DNA from: Promethearchaeota archaeon
GTDB taxonomy: Archaea; Asgardarchaeota; Lokiarchaeia; Sigynarchaeales; SOKP01
Assembly (NCBI GenBank): GCA_019058515.1
Contig: JAHPYY010000135.1
Span: forward strand, 1 to 64,000
Direction: 5' to 3'
DNA length: 64,000 nucleotides
Part shown: positions 9,178-18,026 of the stretch, piece after piece
How the letters are laid out: each line of letters starts with the position of its first letter
Position numbering within the stretch: position 1 is the first letter of the stretch
Notes under the pieces: model-generated
What the model was told of the DNA's origin: nothing
Database searches by the model: none
Seen by the model: only the letters and a program-made list of their open reading frames with translations
Program-made: the position numbers and the translations under genes

Positions 9178-9816
9178 ATGTTTACGGGAGATATTGTTGT
9201 TTTCATTAGTTTAGGAGTATCAATTGCGGTACTTTTCTTTATAATCTGGGATCATGTCAAAGATGATAGAATTTTGGCTTTAGAAGTTCAAGATTTCTAC
9301 AGTGATATAGAATTATTAATCTTTACTAACCTACAAGTTAAATATTATGAGATATTGCAATCCAGAAAAGATGATATGGAAGATAAAGAACTTAAAGCGC
9401 TAATTAAAAACAAAAATCGGGATATGATTCAAAAAAATTACTTGAAAGCTAAAATTCATCAAAATATAAAATTGTACGCTAAATATCTTGGATTAACTTA
9501 CAGTGAGGATAAAGAATCCTATTTAAACGGTACAATATACATCCTACGTCAAAATGGTAACTTATTAAAAAGAAATATGGAGTCAAATACCGAAGAAGAT
9601 ATTATAACCTCATTTATAGAAATCACTCCGCAACAGGTCAAAGAAATATTGTTGTATCTTAATAGCTTAAGATTTTATTGGAAAAAAAAATATTTTAAGT
9701 TCCTATTTCGTCCTAAGTTAAAGCAAAATGTTACTTTTGAAGATTTACTGGGCCTTTTGAAACCGCTGAAACAGGAAAAGCCGAAATATGTAAAAAAAAT
9801 ACGGAGAAAAAAGTAA
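9178..9816 (+). CDS. Membrane-anchored helical protein, unknown
   Basis: 212 aa. One N-terminal transmembrane helix (residues about 6-24, VVFISLGVSIAVLFFIIWD), then a soluble largely helical domain and a strongly basic C-terminus (KKIRRKK). The start looks leaderless, with a TATA-like tract just upstream. I recognise no family. The topology suggests a cytoplasmic domain anchored by a signal anchor. Confidence 0.65.
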   Translation: MFTGDIVVFISLGVSIAVLFFIIWDHVKDDRILALEVQDFYSDIELLIFTNLQVKYYEILQSRKDDMEDKELKALIKNKNRDMIQKNYLKAKIHQNIKLYAKYLGLTYSEDKESYLNGTIYILRQNGNLLKRNMESNTEEDIITSFIEITPQQVKEILLYLNSLRFYWKKKYFKFLFRPKLKQNVTFEDLLGLLKPLKQEKPKYVKKIRRKK

Positions 9817-9922
9817 GATTCTAAATTTACTGTATAGAGTATTAATTTCCTTGATATGGAATACTTTTGAATGAACAAAAAGGCTCTATACTATAAAAAG
9901 TTAAAAAAAAGAGGATTTAGGG

Positions 9923-10648
9923 TTAAGGAGATAATTTATAATTTATCAACAGTAGAACGAAAAATACTAAGACTGGAGGAAGGAATAATATAGTAAAAAT
10001 CCCTGTTATCTCGTGAATTTTATAAAACAACTCAATCATTATAACTCCTATATTTACTATGAAGGCTCCTGTTAATGCCATAATATAACTTGGTCGATCA
10101 AAAAATTTCCATGTAGTAAATGAATATAAAAGCAAACCTCCAATAATGATGATAATCCCCCATATTGGAACTTGACCCGATTCAAAAAGTTCCGGGACTC
10201 TAATCGCAGCTTCTATGATGTAAATAAAGAATGCGCCCGAGCAAACCATCGAAGATATTGTTAACGCTTTCTTATTTTCCAGATCCTCTCTATCATAGTA
10301 ATACGCGATAATCATTAAAACTAAGAAAGTTACTGAAGGGATAATTATGTAGGAGCTTATCCATTCGCCCCAAACGGGAAATAATATTGCAAAAAAGGAA
10401 ATGATGAACAGTTCCCCGATAATAACGACGATCGTACCTATAAATTCTAAATAATAACCATCTACAAGAAAGATTCCCGTAAGATAGGTGACAATGCCTG
10501 CTGCGAGGATGTAAAGACCGTATACCCAAGCGTTCTCAGCTGTTAATGGAAACACTATTATTATGTTAATTAAGATTATGATAAAGACCGCAATATTTAC
10601 AAATCCCGTTATGAATAGTATTTTTCGTTTGTCTAATTCAATATTCAC
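9923..10648 (-). CDS. Polytopic membrane protein, unknown
   Basis: 241 aa with about seven or eight hydrophobic helices and very short loops. GTG start with GAGGTTGATC upstream at a fitting distance. It lies 39 bp downstream of another small membrane protein on the same strand. No family motif recognised. Confidence 0.65.
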   Translation of the reverse strand: MNIELDKRKILFITGFVNIAVFIIILINIIIVFPLTAENAWVYGLYILAAGIVTYLTGIFLVDGYYLEFIGTIVVIIGELFIISFFAILFPVWGEWISSYIIIPSVTFLVLMIIAYYYDREDLENKKALTISSMVCSGAFFIYIIEAAIRVPELFESGQVPIWGIIIIIGGLLLYSFTTWKFFDRPSYIMALTGAFIVNIGVIMIELFYKIHEITGIFTILFLPPVLVFFVLLLINYKLSP

Positions 10649-10687
10649 AATTGATCAACCTCTTATCTACGACTCTGAAAAACTTAA

Positions 10688-11251
10688 TTATTTGGTTTTG
10701 TATTTTTCCTGACCAGTAAAACCGAGTAAAAACCTTGTAAATCCGCTTAAAAACAAACTAACTGAGAAGAAACTGAAAATTAATGAATCTTCAAGTGGTA
10801 AGAGAAACACCAATAGCATCAAGATAGCGATAACGATTCCAACAATTATTACTAAAATTCTAAACCACGTGTGGTAATTGGCTCCGAATATTCCAGTTAA
10901 TAACCTTGCGATAGCGATAACTAATAATGAAATCGAAATAATCAAAACTACTGTTGCTATGGTTAATGATGGCTCAATTAATACAACGAATATCATTATA
11001 ATGGAGATGATTATCAATAGTATCCCAGAAATAAACTTTATTATTATCCCCGAATTTTTAAGAGCGTCGTTCGTGAAAGAGTTGATAATTCTACCCATAC
11101 CCGATAATATTAAAACCAAACTAAATAGTAGGGTTAATATAGTTATTGCCGTCGATGTGAAGAAAAAGATGGTTGCCGCAATAATCATAATTAATGTACC
11201 ATTTAAAATATTTGACGCAGAATCTCCTTTAGATCGATATTTTTCACTCAT
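10688..11251 (-). CDS. Six-helix membrane protein, DUF308/HdeD-like
   Basis: About 187 aa. Three pairs of helices with the short-loop repeat style of DUF308/HdeD proteins. I place the start at the ATG at 11251, 8 nt after GAGGTGA. An in-frame ATT stands exactly 5 nt after the same SD, so the first residue is uncertain by one codon. Likely co-transcribed with the membrane gene at 9923. Function unknown; the family has been tied to acid resistance in enterobacteria but not in archaea. Confidence 0.55.
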   Translation of the reverse strand: MSEKYRSKGDSASNILNGTLIMIIAATIFFFTSTAITILTLLFSLVLILSGMGRIINSFTNDALKNSGIIIKFISGILLIIISIIMIFVVLIEPSLTIATVVLIISISLLVIAIARLLTGIFGANYHTWFRILVIIVGIVIAILMLLVFLLPLEDSLIFSFFSVSLFLSGFTRFLLGFTGQEKYKTK

Positions 11252-11379
11252 AATATAATTCACCTCGTTAAGATTTAAAAGTACTTGAATTAAAGCAATT
11301 TTTTGAAAAATATTTTATATATTTCATTAATGACAATAAGCTAGATTATAATAAAAGAACCTCACTTATATTCTATTAA

Positions 11380-12456
11380 CTATATCCACTTTCTTCTTCT
11401 GAAAAATACAAGCATTACTATAGCAATTAGAGTCATAACGACAATAAGGAGAGGGTAAGCGATTGGGGATTGATATTCAGGCATGTAGAGGAAGTTCATA
11501 CCGTAAAATCCTGCTAAGAACGACAATGGAATAAAAATCGTTGAGATGACGGTGAGAACTTTCATAATTTCGTTCATTCTATTACTTACACTTGAAAGAT
11601 ACATATCCAACATACCAAAAATAATATCTCTATAATTTTCCAATAAATCGCTTATACGAAAGATATGATCGTAAAGATCTCTTGTATAAATATTTAAATC
11701 GTCTGAAATCAAATTAGATTCTTCCCTTTGTAATTTATTGATAACTTCCCGTAAGGGCCAAATGGATTTTCTAATTTCGATGCTATTTCTTTTTAACCGA
11801 TATATAGATTGTAAAACATCGGGTTCGGGACTTTTTACAACCTTCTCCTCAATTTGCTCGATTAATTCTGCTATAATCTCAATAATTACAAAATAATTAT
11901 CAACTACTACGTCAATTAGGGTATACATTAAATAATCTGATTTCATCGTGCTGATTCTTGCTTTCTGTGTTTTTATCCTGTCTATAATTGGCGCAAATAT
12001 GTCGCTTTCTTGTTCGATAAATGATAACACGTAATTTTCCCCTAAAATGATACTAATTTGTTCAGTTTCCATATTCTCGTTTTGATGATTCCATATCAGC
12101 GTTTTTAGTACTATAAACAGGTAATCTTCGTAATCTTCGAATTTTGGTCTTTGATTGGGATTTAAAATATCCTCTAAAACAAGTGGATGAAGGTTGAATA
12201 ACTGTCCAATTTTTTCAATCACATTAGTTTCAAATAAACCTGCAATATTCACCCACCTTATTTTATTTGGATCGATTTTTTTCAAATCATCATTAATATC
12301 CTCTATGTCTTTAATAGAAAAGCTTTTTGAGTTATAATCGATTGCTTTTACCTTAGTTTTAATTTTTGGTTTTTCTCCAGTATAAACAAGAGTTCCTGGC
12401 GGGGCTCCTACTTTCTTTTTCTTTTTTATTTTTAAAATCTTTTTAGGAATAAACAT
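11380..12456 (-). CDS. corA: CorA-family Mg2+/Co2+ channel
   Basis: 358 aa. A large N-terminal cytoplasmic domain ends in a long helix. Two C-terminal membrane helices follow, with the signature loop GFYGMNF and then a basic tail (FFRRRKW). Length and layout fit CorA pentameric divalent-cation channels. The ATG is 5 nt after GGTAA, the same spacing seen for several other starts in the window. Monocistronic. Confidence 0.9.
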   Translation of the reverse strand: MFIPKKILKIKKKKKVGAPPGTLVYTGEKPKIKTKVKAIDYNSKSFSIKDIEDINDDLKKIDPNKIRWVNIAGLFETNVIEKIGQLFNLHPLVLEDILNPNQRPKFEDYEDYLFIVLKTLIWNHQNENMETEQISIILGENYVLSFIEQESDIFAPIIDRIKTQKARISTMKSDYLMYTLIDVVVDNYFVIIEIIAELIEQIEEKVVKSPEPDVLQSIYRLKRNSIEIRKSIWPLREVINKLQREESNLISDDLNIYTRDLYDHIFRISDLLENYRDIIFGMLDMYLSSVSNRMNEIMKVLTVISTIFIPLSFLAGFYGMNFLYMPEYQSPIAYPLLIVVMTLIAIVMLVFFRRRKWI

Positions 12457-12810
12457 AAAATTTACCGTCTATTATCGTTATTCTAATAATAAAAAAAATG
12501 ATGTATTAGTTATTTCATTATCTGCTAAATTAATTAATGCATCTGAAGAATTACTCCAATACTTAGAAATTGTACCGTTCTTTCCAAGCGTAAGAATATT
12601 AATATATTTCTAATAGAACTTTTAATTCCTCGATTAAAAATTATGAGATTGAGAGGTATTAATAAAAATCTTAATCATTTTATTCATTACTCTTCTATGA
12701 AATGTATAATATAAGCGAATTTTTGATATAATAAGGTTGAAAAGTAAAATCTTTATTATGCACTTCCTTTTGAGAATCTATGGGATATTTGACTTAGATT
12801 TTCTAATATT
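12457..12810. other. Intergenic region with divergent promoters
   Basis: 354 bp between the divergent corA and URO-D-family genes. AT-rich, with TATA-like tracts near both ends. I see no ORF with a start, RNA gene or repeat. Confidence 0.5.
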
Positions 12811-13962
12811 ATGGTATTAAAAGAAGACATTCAAGAAGCAAAGGAAAGGTTGAAAGCGTGGTGGGATGGAGAACTGCTTGATCGTCCCTGCATTTCCTAT
12901 TTTTGTCCTGATTCTACAAAAATTTTTCCTGGAATCTATGATTACTGGCGTTTAGCAAAAGATTGGGACGATGTAGAGGGTGCATTCGATAGTCTCGAAA
13001 AAATGAGCAAAACCCTTATTTTTGGAGCTGAAAATATTCCATGGTTTTGGCCTAATTATGGTCCGGGTATAATGGCCGCGTTGTTTGGCGTAGTCCCTAA
13101 ATTTGAAAAAAACGGCCAAACGGTTTGGTTTAATAAGCCCATTCCAGTGGACGAAATCGTGAGTTATTTGGAAGGCATAGTGATTAACAACAATAACGAA
13201 TGGTACGATCGGTTAATTAGAATCACGGAATACGCTGCAAAGAGAGCGGGTAAGGAAATTAGCGTGGCGTTAACCGATTTGGGGGGTGTGATGGATATTC
13301 TATCCTCGTTCCTAGGACCCACCAATATTATCGTTACGATGAAAAGAAATCCGGGTATCCTAGATTCTTGTCGTGAAATCATATTAGAAGCTCTATTAAA
13401 AGTCTACGACAAGCTTCAATCGATTATCGAAAAATACGGGGACGGAAGCAATAGTTGGATCCCAATTTGGTGCCCAAAACGGTATTATCCTATACAATCG
13501 GATTTTAGCGTAATGCTTTCACCAAAACTCTTTGAACGATTTGTATTACCCGATATTGTCGCTCAGGCAGAATATATGGATTACGCAGTATACCATATGG
13601 ATGGACCTGGTCAATTAATTCACCTTGATAATTTATTAGCAGAACCTTCTATAACCTGCATACAGTGGGTTCCTGGAGCAGGAGCTGAACCAGCAAGCAG
13701 CGAAAAGTGGATGCCCATCTATGAAAAAATCCAATCAGCAGGAAAGAATCTAATTGTCGATAATCCTTTCGAGAGTTCAAAGATAGTTACCAGATTATAT
13801 AGAAAACTAGATCCTAAAAGGATATTTATGGTCCTAATTTATTTCTCAGAAATAGAAATGGAGTACTATCTTCCCGATTTCGTGGGAGGTAGATACGGTG
13901 AGGGAGATTATAAGCAATTTAAGAGAGAATATAGACGACGCCAAAAACAACAACAAAGTTAA
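12811..13962 (+). CDS. Uroporphyrinogen decarboxylase (URO-D) superfamily protein
   Basis: 383 aa TIM-barrel-type protein. It opens ERLKAWWDGELLDRPCISYF, a start shared by a URO-D-like subfamily distinct from HemE. The later segment AVYHMDGPGQLIHLDNLLAE matches the substrate/metal region of methylcobamide:CoM methyltransferase-like members. Relatives include corrinoid-dependent methyltransferases (MtaA/CmuA type), so a methyl-transfer role is possible. No corrinoid protein is encoded nearby. A GPH symporter follows after about 110 bp, which could mean it processes an imported compound. Apparently leaderless. Confidence 0.65.
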   Translation: MVLKEDIQEAKERLKAWWDGELLDRPCISYFCPDSTKIFPGIYDYWRLAKDWDDVEGAFDSLEKMSKTLIFGAENIPWFWPNYGPGIMAALFGVVPKFEKNGQTVWFNKPIPVDEIVSYLEGIVINNNNEWYDRLIRITEYAAKRAGKEISVALTDLGGVMDILSSFLGPTNIIVTMKRNPGILDSCREIILEALLKVYDKLQSIIEKYGDGSNSWIPIWCPKRYYPIQSDFSVMLSPKLFERFVLPDIVAQAEYMDYAVYHMDGPGQLIHLDNLLAEPSITCIQWVPGAGAEPASSEKWMPIYEKIQSAGKNLIVDNPFESSKIVTRLYRKLDPKRIFMVLIYFSEIEMEYYLPDFVGGRYGEGDYKQFKREYRRRQKQQQS

Positions 13963-14077
13963 GATAATACTCTTATTTATTCTACTTTTACAATTTGGAT
14001 TTATTTGTTTTTGAACCTTTAAATAAATCCTAAACGAGTTCTATATATACACTCTAAAAATTATTAATTTGATAAAA

Positions 14078-15454
14078 ATGGAATCAGATAATATAATTTC
14101 GAAGAAAACCACGATATTTTATTCTTTTGCTGGAATAGCAGACGCCATGAGTTATCAAATGTTCACTTTTTACATTTTTAACTTTTACTTCACCGTTGTA
14201 GGACTTGAAATATGGTTAGTCACACTTGGCTACATTATATGGAGCGTTTGGAACGCAATTAACGATCCCCTTTTAGGAGTTTTATCCGATCGCACCTCTT
14301 CCAAATGGGGGCGTCGGAAACCATACATCATCTGTGGATTAATTCCAACCTGTATTATTATTGTGTTGCTGTGGACGCCACCTGGAGGTTCTGATGTGTT
14401 AGCATTCATTTACTTCTTAGTAATCATAAACCTTTTTGACACATTTTACACGATGTACTCTCTTAACCAAACGGCTCTATTTCCAGAAATGTTTCAAAAT
14501 CTTGAACAGAGAGCAAAAGCAAATAATTATGTGCAGATTTTTAACATAATTGGACTATTGTTGGCGGCTTTATTACCTTCTTTCTTCATAACGGAATTTT
14601 TAGGGCCTGGTGCTGAATTAGAGTACATAACGGCAGCGATTGTAATGGCAATCCTAGCAGCGGTGTTCGGAACTGTTTTCATAATCTTCGGAATAAAAGA
14701 AAGAAAAGAATATTCTAAAGATCCAGAGAGCGCACCGTCGTTCTTAAGTGCTATAAAGTTTACATTTAAAAATAAAGCTTTTACAACATATATATTAGTG
14801 AACCTAGCGCAATGGTATGTGTTTGGATTATTTCCCATAATGAATCCTTATTTTTTGGGCTACATTGTAGGAATTACGGACGCGTTAATCCAATCACTGT
14901 TCTTAGCTATTGTGTTTATAACCGCAATTGTATTTATGGTGCTGTGGGCTAAAATATTTAACAGAAGAGGTGCTAAAATGGGTCACATCATTGCGGTGTG
15001 CTCTTTAATTTTGACGCTATTACCTTTCTTGATAGTGTGGGATCTTTTTAGCGCAATTATCGCTTATATACTGGTTGGTATAGGATTTGCAGGAGTTATG
15101 TTCGGCAGGGATGTCATGATGGCTACAATAATCGATAACGACGAAGTAGAAACAGGTGTGAGGAGAGAAGGTGGGTATTACGGAGTTAACGCGCTAATAA
15201 TCCGTTTTTCGACGATAGCAGTTTCGCTTTCTGTTGCGATGGTCTTTAATACTATAGGATGGATAATTTTCGATCCGACAAGCATTACCGAAGAGACTTT
15301 GTTGGGGATACGATTTTTAATGGGGTTATTTCCTGCCATAGGATTAGCCATAGGCCTATTACTGCTTATAAAGTTCCCCATAACTAGAGAAAAATACGCA
15401 GAAATTCGGAATAAAATCGATCAAATGCATCAAGATAAAAAAGATAGATTATAA
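14078..15454 (+). CDS. GPH-family (MelB-like) sugar:cation symporter
   Basis: About 458 aa, 12 membrane helices. The loop 2-3 signature NDPLLGVLSDRTSSKWGRRK is diagnostic for the glycoside-pentoside-hexuronide family. The start is ambiguous: in-frame TTG at 14069 or ATG at 14078; I prefer the ATG and see no SD. Likely imports a glycoside with Na+ or H+. Neighbours are the URO-D-like gene and a tautomerase. Confidence 0.85.
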   Translation: MESDNIISKKTTIFYSFAGIADAMSYQMFTFYIFNFYFTVVGLEIWLVTLGYIIWSVWNAINDPLLGVLSDRTSSKWGRRKPYIICGLIPTCIIIVLLWTPPGGSDVLAFIYFLVIINLFDTFYTMYSLNQTALFPEMFQNLEQRAKANNYVQIFNIIGLLLAALLPSFFITEFLGPGAELEYITAAIVMAILAAVFGTVFIIFGIKERKEYSKDPESAPSFLSAIKFTFKNKAFTTYILVNLAQWYVFGLFPIMNPYFLGYIVGITDALIQSLFLAIVFITAIVFMVLWAKIFNRRGAKMGHIIAVCSLILTLLPFLIVWDLFSAIIAYILVGIGFAGVMFGRDVMMATIIDNDEVETGVRREGGYYGVNALIIRFSTIAVSLSVAMVFNTIGWIIFDPTSITEETLLGIRFLMGLFPAIGLAIGLLLLIKFPITREKYAEIRNKIDQMHQDKKDRL

Positions 15455-15516
15455 AAGCAATAAAGTAAAAATTCACTTTTTTCTTATTTACTTTTTATAC
15501 TTTTACTTTAAAATTT

Positions 15517-15522
15517 GGAGGT
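15517..15522 (+). promoter_or_regulatory. Shine-Dalgarno that decides the tautomerase start
   Basis: GGAGGT, a perfect anti-SD match. It ends 1 nt before the in-frame ATG at 15524, too close to serve it, and 7 nt before the ATT at 15530, a normal distance. Confidence 0.75.
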
Positions 15523-15529
15523 AATGCAT

Positions 15530-15733
15530 ATTCCTTTAGCACAAATTTATCTCTGGAAAGGAGTATCGGATGAAGCTTGTGAAAAAGTCATAAAGGGAGT
15601 AACTGATGTATTTGTTAATTTAGGGATCCCCGCTCAAGCAGTTGAGGTCGTAATAAACGAGATTCCTAAGAAACACTGGGGAATTGCAGGAGAACCAGCA
15701 ACAAAGGCAAGACCTGATGCACAAAGCCCCTAG
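15530..15733 (+). CDS. 4-oxalocrotonate tautomerase family, predicted ATT start
   Basis: 67 aa if started at ATT, giving M-P-L-A-Q-I-Y-L-W. Enzymes of this family need Pro immediately after the initiator Met as the catalytic base (Pro-1 after Met removal). Starting at the ATG at 15524 would bury that Pro as residue 4. The rest (LWKGVSDEACEKVIKGVTDV, IPKKHWGIAGEPA) fits the family, including a 4-OT-like length of about 62-70 aa. It likely isomerises a keto-enol metabolite; the substrate is unknown. It follows the GPH symporter by about 75 bp. Confidence 0.8.
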   Translation: MPLAQIYLWKGVSDEACEKVIKGVTDVFVNLGIPAQAVEVVINEIPKKHWGIAGEPATKARPDAQSP

Positions 15734-15750
15734 TAAATCTAAAAATTTCC

Positions 15751-15760
15751 TTTTTTTTTT
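15751..15760 (+). terminator. T10 tract after the tautomerase
   Basis: Ten consecutive T shortly after the stop of the tautomerase gene, a probable archaeal oligo-T terminator. Confidence 0.45.
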
Positions 15761-15847
15761 AAATTAATACTGACTGAAAGATGTAAAATCAATCAAATCC
15801 GTCTAGAAAAGAAGGAAAAAATTAGCAAAGAGTAGATTAAGAACTAA

Positions 15848-17005
15848 TTAATTTCTTTTTTTGCGAAGTTCTATCTTTTTTTCTCTTTCTTTATATTTTT
15901 TTTTCTTTTCAGATATCATATCGTATAATTGATCAAGCGTCTCTGGTGGTTCGTAAACATTTTCTTTTTGGACTAAAGTTATTGCCTCTGATGGACAAAC
16001 ATATACGCAATTTCCGCATCCAATACATCTAATTGTATTAACCTTCGATATACCATCTTCTTGGTAAATGGCTTTTAGTTGGCATCGATCCAGACAAGAA
16101 CCACATCCAGTACAAATATCCTCGTCGATTTCAGCGTAATAATTAGACATTACAAAATCCGCGGGATTAGGTAACCTCGATATGTGGAATAACCCTTCGC
16201 AACAACATGTACAACAACTGCAGATGAAATCAATCCTTTGTGAATTCCCAGGCTGAAAGATCAAGCCTTCCTCCTCGTTCTTCTTTAGAAGTTCTAATGC
16301 TTCCTCTTTACCTACTTCTCTTGCCCAACCTCTTTCGATATTCATTTCTGCGGGTAGTCCAATAGTAAGGCAGACATCTCTTCTATCTGTTGCTTTACAA
16401 GACTTTCCTAAAATGTCATTTGCTTGACGACAAACACAATTAGCGACACCAAAAGGCCCATTTGAATTATTAACAAGCGATTTTACATTATCATAATTTA
16501 TTATTTGATTTTCGTGTTCTATCTCTAAACCTATAGGAATGACACGAGTTTGCGGAATTGGTACTTTTAATAAATCTTTTGTCCATGCTTCCTTCGTGTA
16601 CTGTCGGATATCTTTTACAAATCCCTCTGTTAATTTATCAATTTGGAATTCGAATATACCAATCATAAGAATTGCGTTTCCGTATTTCTTTGATCCACCT
16701 TTTAACGAAGACATGATCGCACCTTTATCAGCCATGCTCTCTAAATGATTTTCTAATTCTTCTAAAGAATATCCTAATGATTTTATTCGTTCATATATGC
16801 TTTCTATCGGTTCTAAATTGCTCCAAGAAAAGTTTAGTTTACTCGCAATTACTGCTTCTTCAGGAGTAAATAACCTTTTTAAAAGTCTAATTTCCACTCC
16901 TGACTCAGTAGGAGGAAATCCAATTGGTAACTGGTCTAAATGTTCTTGAAGATTTCTATATACATCTGTTTTGGATGCATCTGTTTTGTAGTCCTTTATC
17001 GTCAT
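15848..17005 (-). CDS. Multi-cluster ferredoxin-like Fe-S protein
   Basis: 385 aa. The N-terminal 110 residues resemble a helical winged-helix-like domain. Then come a Cys-rich motif CVCRQANDILGKSC, an unusual dense motif CSCCTCCC, and two C-terminal [4Fe-4S] motifs, CTGCGSCLDRC and CIGCGNCVYVC. The C-terminus is basic and probably disordered. This architecture is seen in anaerobe proteins that pair with flavin or quinone-type reductases, but no partner is adjacent. It probably carries electrons in the cytoplasm. It lies downstream of the RuBisCO/R15P isomerase pair on the same strand. Confidence 0.75.
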   Translation of the reverse strand: MTIKDYKTDASKTDVYRNLQEHLDQLPIGFPPTESGVEIRLLKRLFTPEEAVIASKLNFSWSNLEPIESIYERIKSLGYSLEELENHLESMADKGAIMSSLKGGSKKYGNAILMIGIFEFQIDKLTEGFVKDIRQYTKEAWTKDLLKVPIPQTRVIPIGLEIEHENQIINYDNVKSLVNNSNGPFGVANCVCRQANDILGKSCKATDRRDVCLTIGLPAEMNIERGWAREVGKEEALELLKKNEEEGLIFQPGNSQRIDFICSCCTCCCEGLFHISRLPNPADFVMSNYYAEIDEDICTGCGSCLDRCQLKAIYQEDGISKVNTIRCIGCGNCVYVCPSEAITLVQKENVYEPPETLDQLYDMISEKKKKYKEREKKIELRKKRN

Positions 17006-17074
17006 TAAATAAGAATAAATGTGATAGTTATTTAACTTTTTGAATAAACTTAACTCTGTTGAATACAGAAAAAA

Positions 17075-18022
17075 CTAAAATTCTGATAAATCGGGATATA
17101 ACTTATTGAAATAGAAATGAACGTGACTGCTAGCAAATATTCCCGCTTCTGTTATTAAACCGTCAATATATCTTCTGCTCACTGTTTCGAAAGCGGGATT
17201 TAGAACTCTAACTCCTTTTGGGGCATCATTCCATATTTCGGCTGGTTCCCTCATTTCTATTTTTTCTAAGATGCCAAAAGAAGTTTCTGGATTATATTTT
17301 AATAGCGGAGAAGCCACATAAAAAGGAACATGCTCTTCGTGAGCAACTAAAGCAAGCAACCTGCTTCCAATCTTGTTTAAAACAGTTCCTTCACTTGTTA
17401 TCGAGTCAGCTCCTATAATGATCAAATCTACTTCGAAATGATTAACCGCCCAACGCATCGCGCTGTCCACGATGTGCATAACCTCAATTCCCGCATCCAT
17501 TAATTCTCGCGCAGTTTTTCTGCCTTGTAATCTTGGTTGAGTTTCAGTATTAATTACTTTAATGTGATCCTTTCCTTGTCTTTTTGCTTCTAGTATTATA
17601 CCGGTAACGACAGACGAGTGGCAGTGGGTCATAATCACGAAATCATCGTTGTCTTCTAACTCGGGAATCCTTCTCGCGCCGATCTCTGCAATTTTTGCTT
17701 TAGAGTCTTTTATCAGTGCTTTATATTCGTCCTTAAAACTCTCAATTATATCCGGAATTTGGGTAAATTTTATTTGGTCTCTTACTTTCCATATTTTATT
17801 TAAGATGTAGTTTAAACCATTTCTCATTGCAGGCTCCGTAGGACGCGTATCGATTAGGATTTCTTTAGCTTCGCTTAGTTTGGAAAAAAATTTGCTTATA
17901 TCCTTGGTAGTTATTCTTCTCGCATAATCGCTAAGAAATGTAATAGCGTGAGTTGCAACGTTAGTGGCACCTTGAATATCTAACGATTTTATTTTTTTAG
18001 TATCTTCAAGTAATTTTTCCAT
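17075..18022 (-). CDS. e2b2: Ribose-1,5-bisphosphate isomerase
   Basis: 315 aa of the eIF2B-like/R15P isomerase family, with GADSITSEGTVLNKIGS and the early GAT motif. The Cys and Asp known as catalytic in the Thermococcus enzyme appear as Cys134 (MTHCHSS) and Asp206 (GADSI). It converts ribose-1,5-bisphosphate to ribulose-1,5-bisphosphate, feeding RuBisCO in archaeal AMP salvage. It follows rbcL by 4 bp, which strongly supports this function over an eIF2B or MtnA role. GGGGTTGA precedes the ATG. AMP phosphorylase, the first enzyme of the pathway, is not in this window. Confidence 0.9.
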   Translation of the reverse strand: MEKLLEDTKKIKSLDIQGATNVATHAITFLSDYARRITTKDISKFFSKLSEAKEILIDTRPTEPAMRNGLNYILNKIWKVRDQIKFTQIPDIIESFKDEYKALIKDSKAKIAEIGARRIPELEDNDDFVIMTHCHSSVVTGIILEAKRQGKDHIKVINTETQPRLQGRKTARELMDAGIEVMHIVDSAMRWAVNHFEVDLIIIGADSITSEGTVLNKIGSRLLALVAHEEHVPFYVASPLLKYNPETSFGILEKIEMREPAEIWNDAPKGVRVLNPAFETVSRRYIDGLITEAGIFASSHVHFYFNKLYPDLSEF

Positions 18023-18026
18023 AATT

